NCBI GenBank assembly: GCA_963585895.1
Contig: OY757904.1
Location: forward strand, 160,392,537-160,456,536
Reading direction: 5' to 3'
Length of the DNA: 64,000 bases
Origin: Sepioteuthis lessoniana
Lineage: Eukaryota > Mollusca > Cephalopoda > Myopsida > Loliginidae
Shown: positions 47,746 to 57,330 of the stretch, one piece after another
How positions within the stretch are numbered: position 1 is the stretch's first letter
Layout of the letters: the number at the start of each line of letters is the position of its first letter
Position numbers and translations under genes: made by a program
Notes under the pieces: model-generated
The model's database searches: none
The model's input: only the letters and a program-made list of their open reading frames with translations
Told to the model about the DNA's origin: nothing

Positions 47746-47807
47746 AAAATCAAAAGAACAAAAAATGTAAACAATAATGTAGATGAACGCGATTCTCTAA
47801 TCTCTTG

Positions 47808-47850
47808 GCATAAAATAACCCTAGATTGTTTGACATGCCTTTAAAATCAG
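47808..47850 (+). repeat. 3' tail fragment of SINE family D
   Basis: 'aataaccctagattgtttga' then 'catgccttt' matches the family D tail. Confidence 0.4.
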
Positions 47851-48194
47851 TCAATGAATCAATTAAATGCTTACTATTATCAGTCTTTGTCTTGTTTAGA
47901 TCTTAACTTTTTTAAAGCAAAAACAGAGTTTCTTTTATTTCATTGATATGTGCCTGTTCAAGTTATGTCATTCGGAAGTTTAACGTAAACAACATAAGAT
48001 TATTTCATTAATATTTAATTATTCAATTTAATAAATTCCAGCAATGTCTTTAAGAATTAATTTTCTTCGTGATTTTATTTTTTAATCCATTGATTGGTCA
48101 TCATTTTTGCATAATCATATTCTGGTAAGATTTCTTGGGAAATTATATTATAATTGATTATTAGTATATTAATTGGCGACACAAGGGTTTATAT

Positions 48195-48400
48195 GTTCTG
48201 GGGTCTGATACTAAATTGCATCGGAGGCTGAGGCTCCTTTTCTGGAGCTCTGAGGAATGTGGAGTACCTTTTCCTTTCCATTATTGCCATATCTACGTAG
48301 ATCCAGAATTGCAATACCATCTAGGGGTCAAATTGATTTGTTTGAAAATTATTAGTGTTGAATAGGAATACTTGAATATATATATGTGTGCATACATATT
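48195..48400 (-). repeat. Dispersed repeat R, copy 9
   Basis: Reverse-strand R blocks 'gtctgatactaaattgcatc', 'ctctgaggaatgtggagta', 'cattattgccatatctacg' and a single terminal unit 'gaataggaatacttgaat'. Confidence 0.78.
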
Positions 48401-48564
48401 ATAATTATGTCTGCCGTATTCAGGAAGTATTTACCTGAAAATTTGTTTGGTTTGGTTCTGTTTGGTTATGTTTTATGACATATCTACTCTTGTTGGTTAT
48501 CTAAAGTTAAATTCCGTGGTTGTGTGTGTGTTTATATGATAAAATATGTGGAAAAGTAGATAAA

Positions 48565-48674
48565 CTGAAACATAGACAACAGATTCAATAATATTTCGCC
48601 TTTATTCCGTAAAAGACTTCATCAGAATGTGGAATAAAGATTAAATATTATTAAATCCATTGTTTGTGTTTCAG
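48565..48674. repeat. 44-bp-armed hairpin with a CTGATGA loop
   Basis: Arms 48565-48608 and 48631-48674 are inverted copies with about eight mismatches; the 22-base loop contains TTCATCAG, which is CTGATGAA on the minus strand. On that strand a GTCTTT/AAAGGC stem candidate and GAAAT follow, giving a hammerhead-like core. A (TA)n(GT)n tract begins 60 bases to the right. Confidence 0.8.
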
Positions 48675-48735
48675 TTCATTCACTCTTCAACTTATTTTTT
48701 CACATCATATTGGATTTATCAAATCTACCATTTCT

Positions 48736-48737
<2 letters not shown>

Positions 48738-48820
<83 letters not shown>
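48738..48820. repeat. Compound (TA)n(GT)n microsatellite
   Basis: TA run, then GT run. Confidence 0.95.
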
Positions 48821-48827
<7 letters not shown>

Positions 48828-48879
48828 ATAATTTATAGGAAACTTTACTTAAAATGAGTCAGTGCTCATTTGTTTGCAC

Positions 48880-49240
48880 ACAGTTAAATGATTGCATGTA
48901 CTCCTAACACTAATAGTTCAAAATGGCTTCAAATATTGCTATTTAACATTAATATATCCATTTAATATTAATCATTTGTTTGCACACAGTTAAATGGTTT
49001 CAAATAAAGTAAATGTGTAAATAGTTCAATTTGAGCCATAGATGGTATGCTCTCACTCCAGGCCCGAGTGATCTCGGGAATGATGGCAATAAAAATGTAC
49101 TCTACAATCCCTAGAGATTTAAAACTAAAGCTACACCGTCAGATGGTTTAGTTTCGCACCCAGGACGCACGTTGGTAGGGAAGTCCTACTCCTCCACGGA
49201 GGCGCAGTCAGTGTATTCTACAGCCCCAGCTGAAAAGGCT
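48880..49240 (+). repeat. Dispersed repeat R, copy 10, with upstream terminal units
   Basis: The blocks 'gagccatagatggtatgc', 'gcaataaaaatgtactc', 'ccgtcagatggtttagt', 'cgcacccaggac' and 'cagtcagtgtattctacagc' define R. The 165 bases before them contain two loose units with 'gtttgcacacagttaaatg'. Confidence 0.8.
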
Positions 49241-49665
49241 GAGCGGATATTAAAAATGTGTTCTTTTTACATAATATTATTATAAAAAATGTAATCACCT
49301 TGATTTTCAACGACTACTGCCAAACAATCCCAAGAAAAGATAAGATTATCAAGATGGTAGATTCCGTCACTTTTTCCATAGTCAACAAATTCAGCACCTA
49401 CAAATTATCTTTAGTTTCGATCCTTGGAATATTTCATCAGAGGCAGAATATTTAAGAACAAAAAAGTTGAAGACTTTCAAACTTGTTCGGGGGGTGGGGA
49501 ACCCAAATTTCTTTTAATATTATTTTTCTCTTTGGTTTTAGTCATTGAATACGAAAGGGATTTACATTTTTTATAAAATTTTAATGAATTTAACTTACAT
49601 TTATTTTTATATCCTCTTTGGTGAAACGTAATTATTTTCCAAGCACCCTAATATCAAATAGGAAT
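49241..49665. other. Non-coding stretch with a hammerhead-like motif
   Basis: On the minus strand at about 49408-49442 the order is CTGATGA, a short CC...GG stem candidate, then GAAAC. A plus frame at 49258-49455 overlaps it and has no domain. Confidence 0.35.
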
Positions 49666-49681
49666 AGTTACTTGAAACTTA

Positions 49682-50204
49682 TCATCATCATCATCATCAT
49701 CATCATATCGCGCTGGTAGCACGGATATCCCTGACCCTCTCTCGCCACTCCTCCCTATCGTTCATCGCCCTAGGTAAGTCTTCAGGACAACATCCCGTAT
49801 CCTCACATAGCTGCTGAATGTATGTTCGTGCTGGTCGTCCTGCTTTTGCGCGGCCATGTGTGGGGATCCATAAGAGTACATCTCTTATGAGTTCATCTCT
49901 GCTTCTCCAGCAGTGTCCTGCATGTCTGGTTCGTCTAACTTGAATAGTTTTCGTGATAGGGGGCAGGTGGCCGTACAGTTGGTGTCTTGTGGGGTGTTGC
50001 TGCCAACTTGATGCCTCCTTGCTTAACACTCAGCATTATAAGGTACGGATCAAGGGTAAAGTAGAACAATCCAGGGAAGGAGTAGCGCCCTCTCCTACAC
50101 CTTGGTGTATTAGCTATCGAAAAGGGAACCTTCGGGTTACCCTCGACTAAAGGGAGACAACTTTACTTATACACAAGAATGCTGCGTGCAATCCTGAACA
50201 AGTC
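49682..50204 (-). mobile_element. RTE-like LINE 3' end, copy 4, with an inverted 5' part and a SINE piece at the joint
   Basis: The minus strand encodes 'WQQHPTRHQLYGHLPP', 'RHAGHCWRSRDELI', 'GRAKAGRPARTYIQQLC', 'TGCCPEDLP' and ends with an (ATC)n tract at 49682-49706, which is the (GAT)n tail. The upstream coding piece 'YTRMLRAILNKS' is instead on the plus strand at about 50169-50204. Both pieces and the SINE segment between them (50005-50167) lie within one direct repeat, cttgaaactta, at 49671-49681 and 50205-50215. Confidence 0.85.
50005..50167 (+). mobile_element. SINE, family A, 5'-truncated, inside the LINE insertion
   Basis: Starts mid-body at 'gatgcctccttgcttaacac' and runs to the family A 3' end ('caactttactta'). 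It has no head and no target-site duplication of its own that I can see. Confidence 0.85.
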
Positions 50205-50215
50205 CTTGAAACTTA

Positions 50216-50926
50216 TAATTGTACATAAATTATTACTACATCATCGGAACATTTGAAATCATTTTACTGAGTGAATATAAATTATTATTGACAAATATAA
50301 AATATGATTTGAAAAAAATGATTGTCGTGGGACGTAGAAAATCTAAATAGTTATGATTATAATCAAATTTACTAATGAATCAAATTTTTACATTTGATAA
50401 ACCATAAAGAGTTGATATACTGTTAAATAAACTCTACAAAATTGAGTTTAATTATTTTCTGTTTTGACTGGAAATAAAAATGAACGACGTCTAAAACTCT
50501 AAAGTTACTCATGAATCAAGTGATAGAAAAAGAAAATGAGAAAGAAAAAATTCTATGAAACAATTCAAAGTCAAAAACAAATTATGGCAAATGGTGTGGA
50601 TGAAATTATGTAGAAAACAGTTAAAAAAGAAACGAAAATTCTCATAAAACGCAATAATCTTTCAGTGACATCAAAATAAAAAGACAAACTCCAGAAAAAC
50701 AACATATATTACTGTAAAGATGAAGCGGTAAACTTTATCTTGAGCAAATGTAGCTGACTAATTCAAAATGAATATATAAATACAGACAATATAGAAAATT
50801 ATCTTGACTTTTTTTCGCTTAAACTAAAGATGAAAGTATACTAGTCAGAAATTAATAATGGCTGAAAATTCTCCAACAAGTATAGAGTAAGAATTCAATA
50901 ACGTATATTTTTCTCTTACTCTCTTT

Positions 50927-50980
<54 letters not shown>

Positions 50981-51043
50981 GTTTCTTTTTATATTTCCTT
51001 CCACTTCCTCGTCTCTCTTTCTCTCTCAAACACACACACACAC

Positions 51044-51122
<79 letters not shown>

Positions 51123-51693
51123 TGTACGTCTTATTTTGAAACAACGTTGATAATTACATTTCTCTCTCAATCTAATTTTTACAAATTTGTTCTCACAGAG
51201 TGCCCTAAGCCAGAAAGTAAAGATTAGGTCTGAAAATGTTCTTTTTCTGGTTTTTGCTTATTTCCAAAACTTTGAATAGTTTTTCTAATGTGTATATATT
51301 ACTTTGTTGAATTGCAGTAATTTTTCAAAGTTTTTTAACGTAAGTATTTTCTGATATTTCTAGTATACTCTCCGAACAATATATCATTACATATTGAACC
51401 TGCTTTGTGGCTGAGACGTTTGCATTTTTTCTATCAGTGTTTTGGCCAATGTAAAAATCCAATTTCAAATGCTGAGTTTCAAAGCAGGGATATTTACACG
51501 GAATATTCGTGCAAGATTAGAATAATATTACGTATTCTAATTATATGACCAATTCTTGGTTAGATGATCTCGAATTTTAACAGCAAGTGTAGAAACGGCT
51601 CAAAATTCTCTGTTTAATGTTTTCTGCGTTTTCTTTTCAGGTATAGAAATATTATTCTCTGAAAAGAAAAGTTTTTTAAACATTTACACATAG

Positions 51694-51737
<44 letters not shown>

Positions 51738-52235
51738 ATTTCATATATGGTTCGGTAGAACTATCTTCTTAACATTATGCAACTCGACATCAAAGCGAAA
51801 GGATAGAGGTTCGGAAGTCACGTCTGTGTTAGATACTGCGAAACTCTTGAGATCCACTTATGAAAAGCAATCAAGCGTCTATTAAATGGGATGGGAAAGG
51901 AGTACAAAATATGCTGTGGAAAATGCAGAGTCATTCCTTAAGATGTAAGATGTTGGTGCGTTGGCAACTCACTGAGCCGGTGTAGATTACTATCCAAAGC
52001 GATGGTGATCAAAGGACTCCATAACAAATAGAAGAAATACGCCATATTGAAAAGAGTAAGCGTCTTGTTACAATTGTTTGACATTCGATAACGTGGGAAA
52101 ATATCAAAGAAAAATATTTTACACGGAGTGACATCAAACATATGGATTAAAAAAGAATATTTTTCTTATAAGACAACAGCACAGCATGCAACCAACACCA
52201 ATCAACCTGAGATTTAAGAAGATCTAACCCACTTC
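50216..52235. other. AT-rich stretch with several microsatellites
   Basis: Contains (CT)n at about 50935-50975, a (CA)n(TA)n(TATG)n compound at about 51027-51126 and (GT)n at about 51696-51736. The block near 51565-51630 resembles 19845-19890. No gene seen. Confidence 0.5.
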
Positions 52236-52239
52236 CAGT

Positions 52240-53570
52240 ATATGCATTAGACTGCAAATCTAAAAGATATATTTATTGCTTCACAGTGTTGATCGAAAAT
52301 CCGTTGTGCTTCTGCTTTAAATTCTGCCTCAAGTTCTTCATCCGTAAATGTTTGATGTCATCTTGGTTATTGATAATTTTTTGCAGAGTTTATTGGTGAT
52401 TTCAGGTGAGTTTCTAAACATTTTTAAAAGTGCTGCCTACTTCTAAAGTCTTTCATCTTGGCTGGTAGTTTTAGCTTTGTTCATAAGTTGCTTTTTTTCT
52501 CGCTCACTTCATTTACTGTCTGACATGCAAGTCGGAATTGTTTATCCCCCACCAATTTTTTATTCTATTTGGCTTGGGATGTATTTTAGTTGTTTTTTTG
52601 GGGGGGGGTCAAATTGTGGCGAGGGGGTGTTTTACTTAGTTCTCTCAAAGATTCCTTTAATTTCTGTACATTGGTGTTTGTTAGTTTTCTTTTATTGAAT
52701 ACGAATGCTTTTGAATGCAGTCTTTTTTTACCTAAATGCAATTGACTTTCATCGAATTCCACATTTGGCTCTTAGTTTGGTTAGTATGCACTCGGCTGCT
52801 GCTTCTATATTGGCAGTGGCTTTAGAAGTTTTTATATTCGTCATTTGGAGTGTAACTTTCTGGTGTTTCCAGAAGAGTATGAAACTTATTTCCTAGTTAC
52901 CATAAATTGATTGCTTATATTAGTATTGGCAAGTGAGAATCAATCATATCGGGATACTTTATCTGTTTGTGTTTTTTTTTCTGCTTAGAATCAAGCGTAT
53001 CTTTACTGAGACGATTCTTTGATTGAAACATTCTCCCTCAAAAGAGGTGTATATCTCACAATTTGAAGCGCTTTTTATCCACTACTTGTTTATAAATATA
53101 TCATCTAACTGTGCTTTAGATTTATTTTGGAAGATGTAAGTTCACAGCTTTCCCTCCCTTTTTTGGATTATTGTGTTTAGACATGCAAGCCTGTTCTCCC
53201 GACAAAGTGCAATTTGATATCCTCCATTTCTGTTTGGTGTATTGTGTTATCATTTCCGTCTTTACCTATTTGAACATTCATGTTTCCACCGATGATTAGA
53301 ACGTTGTGTTTGGGAATATATCAAACAAGAGAATATATATCGTTATAGAAGGTAGTGATGTGCGTTTTATCACTGGCATTGGTGGGACTGTAGCAAAAGA
53401 TAATTGATGTGCAAGGGTTGTCATTAAATGTAGCCAACATAATTCTCCGTTTTGTTCTCTCTATGCTATTTATTGATTTTAAGGCACGGTGACTTAGAAG
53501 CATTCCTACATATCCAACAGCAGCATTGGCTGAGTTTTAATGTTCATTTATTAACGGTATCATGTTATTT
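52240..53570 (-). mobile_element. RTE-like LINE remnant, endonuclease domain and following linker
   Basis: The minus strand shows an apurinic endonuclease-like segment: 'MLLSHRALKSINSIERTKRR', 'IIFCYSPTNASD', 'FYNDIYSLV', then 'IPKHNVLIIGGNMN' (Asp of the usual GGDMN replaced) and 'QIGKDGN', at about 53215-53515. Decayed linker sequence follows, with pieces such as 'NDEYKN' (about 52825), 'ECIPTK'-like and 'DEELEAEF' (about 52335). Stops and frame changes are frequent. Known: RTE LINEs encode such an endonuclease ahead of the RT. No RT is preserved here. Confidence 0.75.
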
Positions 53571-53574
53571 CAGT

Positions 53575-54480
53575 TCTAGTGTACTATAGTAATGTCTTTA
53601 TTTTTGTACGGATATGGTGTCTTTATTCTATTCAACTAAAAATGCAATAAGTTCAAAAGCTGGTTAATTGTGTTTAATGTTCTAACTTTAAAAGACGATA
53701 AGTTGACAATGTTTTTGCATCTAAGTAATTTTGGTGTGGGCTCTGTAGTTAATTTTTTGAACACTAGGGTCAGAGCTCCAACCTCAGAAGGATGCGCCCC
53801 TTGTTAACCCGGTGCAAACAAATGAGCTCTGGCTCGTTTAAAAAAAATTTACCTTCAAGCAACTCACTTAAATATCATATAAAATGTATGTATGGACAGG
53901 ATATTGTATTAAATAACCATCAAGAGTTGATATGCCATTAAACCAAATAACCGAACCTTACCCTCAAAGATTATTATCCAGTGACAAGCCGAGGCAAGAT
54001 ATTTAAGTGATTATGAAAGTAACGTGATGACATGTTTAAATGTTGTGGAGTTTGGCTTCTTCTGTCTCATCGACGTTTTATCATAACCGACTTGTACATT
54101 TCTGTTGCCACACATGCAGGGTTTTGAAAATGTCAAGTTTTCTTCTCTAGAAATTAAAAAAGTCACCCTTTTTATGTTTAAAAGTTCAGCTATCCTATTT
54201 TATTTTAATCAGGTAAATTTTGGATCAAATCAGTACCAGAAAAATAAAACTAGTAATGAAAATAAGACTAACTTTCAGAATGGGAAATGTTCGTCAGTTT
54301 TGATCAAATCATCTTTTCTTTAATTGCTAAAAACAAACCATTCGCTATCTCTATTTGCGATGAAGAAGAACCGAAATTTTCACAGTAATATGAATAAAAT
54401 TGTTTCAAACAACATAAAAGATCAAGGTTGATAGAGTTGCATCTCTTTAACAGACGCTTCTGATAGATATCCCACATAAG
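53575..54480. other. Non-coding stretch with a SINE tail fragment
   Basis: 'aataaccatcaagagttgat' then 'atgccattaaacc' at about 53915-53950 is a family D tail. The remainder holds nothing recognised. Confidence 0.4.
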
Positions 54481-54533
54481 ATGGGATCAACAAATTTTCA
54501 TAAATCCGTTTCCTTTTCTAAACTTGATAACTC

Positions 54534-54536
<3 letters not shown>

Positions 54537-54604
<68 letters not shown>

Positions 54605-54645
54605 GTGTGTGTGCGTGTGTGTGTGTGTGTGTATTTGTTTGTGTG
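54537..54645. repeat. Compound (TA)n(GT)n microsatellite
   Basis: TA run followed by a GT run with a few GGT interruptions, ending at the 5' edge of a LINE fragment. Confidence 0.93.
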
Positions 54646-54654
54646 TGTGGTCAC

Positions 54655-55012
54655 TTCTACAATATGGATGCACCACATGGACGCTGACTAAGTTTATGGA
54701 GAAAAAGCTGGACGGGAATAGCACAAGAATAAACGAGCTATATTGAACACATCCTGGAAGCAACATCTCACAAAACAGCAGCTGTACGGCTACCTACCTC
54801 CCATCTCTAAAATCATCCAAATAAGATAATCAAGACATGCGGAACGCTGTTAGAAAAGTAAGAATGAACTCATAAACGACTTTCCCCTATGGACCCCTTC
54901 ACACAGATGTGCAAGTGTTGGACGACCAACAAGATCAACTCTGTACGGGCACAGGGTGTAGTCTAGAAGACATTCCGGAAGCGAATCCGTGGTAGCAGCC
55001 CGACGTAATAAT
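54655..55012 (+). mobile_element. RTE-like LINE 3'-end fragment, copy 5
   Basis: The plus strand has 'YGCTTWTLTKFMEKKLDG', then broken forms of the 'TRM', 'SWKQHLTKQQLYG', 'RNAVRK', 'WTPSH' and 'EDIPEA' blocks. It ends near an aataatga tail at about 55007. 5' truncated and full of interruptions. Confidence 0.78.
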
Positions 55013-55197
55013 GATATATATATATATGAGTGTCGTTCAAAAGTTTTATGATGAAAGAAGAGTATAACTGAACATTTTTCTATGGCAATGTACTCCTAGT
55101 TCTCCTAAAACAAGAAAAATAATTCAGATTTTTAACTTAATTTCTGTGCAGATGAGGCCCATAGAAATATGAAAAGTGTACGAAAAATCTGAAATAT

Positions 55198-55248
<51 letters not shown>

Positions 55249-55555
55249 TACAAATGTTAACACGGTAGGAGTGATTTATATTATAATTCCAAATAATCTC
55301 AACTTGTCGATCATCTTTGTATACAATTCCTTGTAGTGATTCATTAATAATTAAAAGAATATTAACTCTTATATGGAGTAACTTTATTAAAAGAAAAGCT
55401 GAACTTGTATCATAGAGAAGATTGAGGGAATCTTTCAAAAATGTATTGGTAGCAGTGGGGAACTAGTGGAGAATAAATTAGATTTTATCATAAAAATACA
55501 CTCATGGAAATGAGAACATTTTAATCACCCTATATATACATATATATATATATAT
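55013..55555. other. Non-coding stretch with a (GA)n tract
   Basis: (GA)n at about 55202-55246. The minus frame at 55124-55438 spans it and has no domain. Confidence 0.5.
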
Positions 55556-55620
55556 GTTGGTTGGTTGGTTGGTTAGGGTTTATGGCATATGAACCTTTGT
55601 ACGTTATTTAATGCCAAATC
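55553..55620 (-). repeat. 3' tail of SINE family D with (TTGG)n end
   Basis: A 'gttggttggttggttggtta' run followed by 'tatggcatatgaacctttgt' is the reverse of the family D tail and its CCAA-rich end. Confidence 0.5.
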
Positions 55621-55624
55621 CATT

Positions 55625-56232
55625 TTTATGCAAATAATCAGTTCTATTTCAAACAATTTAGTTTAGCATGAGTACACAGTTTAATTGTCAAAAAAGTTTC
55701 TATTTTAAGCTATTCATTTTAGTCAAACAGTTCTAATTCAGCTAATTCAGTTTAGTATAAGTACAGATTTTGTTTACACACTGTTAAATGTCAAAACAGT
55801 TCTATATTAAACAATTCAGTTTAGTGTAAGTACAGTTTCAATGTCAAAAGCAGTTCCATTTCAAACAATTCAGTTTAGCATCAGCACGCAATTTCAATGT
55901 AATTATACAGTTTATTAGTCAAAAACATTTCTATTTCAAGCAATTCAGTTTAGTCAAACAGTTCTAATTCAAACAATTCAGTTTAGCATAAAAGTATGCA
56001 AATATTTCTATTTAGCCCATAGATAGAGCTCTATCAGGTGCAATCATTCCGGGCCAGAGTGGACCTGAGAGCAATAGCAATGAAGGGATGCTCCAAATTC
56101 CCTAAAACTCCAGCATCACTGGAGCCTCACCATCAGATCGTTTAGTGTCATATCCAGGACACTCATTGGGGGGTTACCCCTCAGCAAAGGTGCAGTCGGT
56201 GTAGTCTACAGCCCCAGCTGACTGGGCAAATA
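55625..56232 (+). repeat. Dispersed repeat R, copy 11, with a long terminal tandem domain
   Basis: From 55625 to about 56000 there are roughly seven loose units of 45-70 bp built on 'caaacaattcagtttagcat'. Then come the R blocks 'caggtgcaatcattccggg', 'gagcaatagcaatgaaggg', 'gcctcaccatcagatcg', 'atatccaggacactcattg' and 'gtcggtgtagtctacagccc'. The best preserved R copy in the window. Confidence 0.85.
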
Positions 56233-56247
56233 TATATATACGTGGTA

Positions 56248-57110
56248 CCTTGAATAAGTTTCCAGAATTTTTTTACAGGCATTTAAAATTGTAGTAGACA
56301 CTTGAAATTTGAGTATATTATAGCGATACATCTTATGAGATGACTGACCAATTTTTATGATTTCAGATCCAAATCAACAGCTACAGCAGTAATTGGAATA
56401 CACCCTCCTAAAGCCTTATTGTCACAGCTGGTGAGTTTCAAAAATGCAATCTGGACTTTAGAAGAACGATATGCAATAAAATTGTGCTTTAAACTTGGAA
56501 AAAATGCCACAGAAACGTATGGAATGCTTCAGACTGCTTTTCGATCATCTTGCATGAATCGAGCATCAGTTTTTGAGTGGCATAAGAGATTCAAGGAAGG
56601 CAAGGAGTCTGTGAGGGATGATGAGAGGTGTGGGAGGAGTAAGGAAGTCAATACACCAGAGTTGATTGGCCAAAGGGTTAGGGTTAGGGTTAGTATGTTG
56701 AGGTTTTAAGGGAGTTCAGGAAGAGATTCAAATCGGGTCAGCGACATTTCCACCAGGACAATGCACCAGTCCACAACTCCATCCTTGTCACAGACTATTT
56801 GACCAAGATGGGCATCAACACAGTTGCTCACCCTCCCAATAGTCCAGCCCTTGCACCCTGTGACTTTTGATTATTCCCTAAGCTCAGAGGCTATCGTTAT
56901 GAGACAATTGAGGAGATGGAAGAGGCTTTGACGAAGGTCATTGACACGCTCACACAAGAGAACTTCGATGGGGCCTTCCAGAAGTTGCTGGAACGGTGCA
57001 ACAAGTGCATTGCAGCCGGAGGAAATTACTTCGAAGGGGACTAGAGTTTCATGTGTGTACTATCAATATCAAAATCCCCATACGAAAAAAAGTCTGGAAA
57101 CTTATTTACT
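56248..57110 (+). mobile_element. mariner-family DNA transposon, internally deleted
   Basis: Terminal repeats: 'aataagtttccaga' at about 56252 and its inverse 'tctggaaacttatt' near 57094-57107. The transposase N-terminal part is open (56419-56709): 'EERYAIKLCFKLGKNATETY' and 'FEWHKRFKEGKESVRDDERC' form the helix-turn-helix region. The frame then joins to the far C-terminal part: 'HQDNAPVHNS' with one catalytic Asp, 'PPNSPALAPCDF' with another, and 'AAGGNYFEGD' at the end. A stop replaces the Trp usually found after CDF. About the middle third, including the first catalytic Asp region, is missing, so the copy cannot encode a transposase but could be a substrate. The joint carries three TTAGGG units. 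Confidence 0.93.
56675..56693 (+). repeat. Three telomere-type TTAGGG units at the mariner deletion joint
   Basis: gggttagggttagggttag lies exactly between the N-terminal coding part (ending LIGQ) and the C-terminal part (resuming near VLREF). TTAGGG is the telomeric unit of molluscs. Confidence 0.85.
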
Positions 57111-57113
57111 GAT

Positions 57114-57330
57114 TCTCGTGTTTGTGTGTGTATGTGTGTGTGCGGGAAAAATGAAGACAATATAGAAAATAAGATTGATATGTTTTACTATTGGGATAGC
57201 TTCTTCAAAAATTATTATTCCAGCGAGATGAAATCAAACACGTGATCAGGGGGAGAAGCATCATTATAATAATTATTTACTCATTGGAGATATTTTCATA
57301 CCAGCGTTAGCTAATGCTTTTCTCACCGGA
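57114..57330. other. Short spacer between mariner and LINE
   Basis: Part GT-rich (57117-57142), otherwise AT-rich; probably 3' UTR of the minus-strand LINE at its right end. Nothing else seen. Confidence 0.4.

Noticed and set aside
52477-52896. Two hydrophobic plus frames (73 and 63 codons)
   Set aside because: They are antisense to the decayed RTE-like LINE linker and contain a G homopolymer run near 52598.
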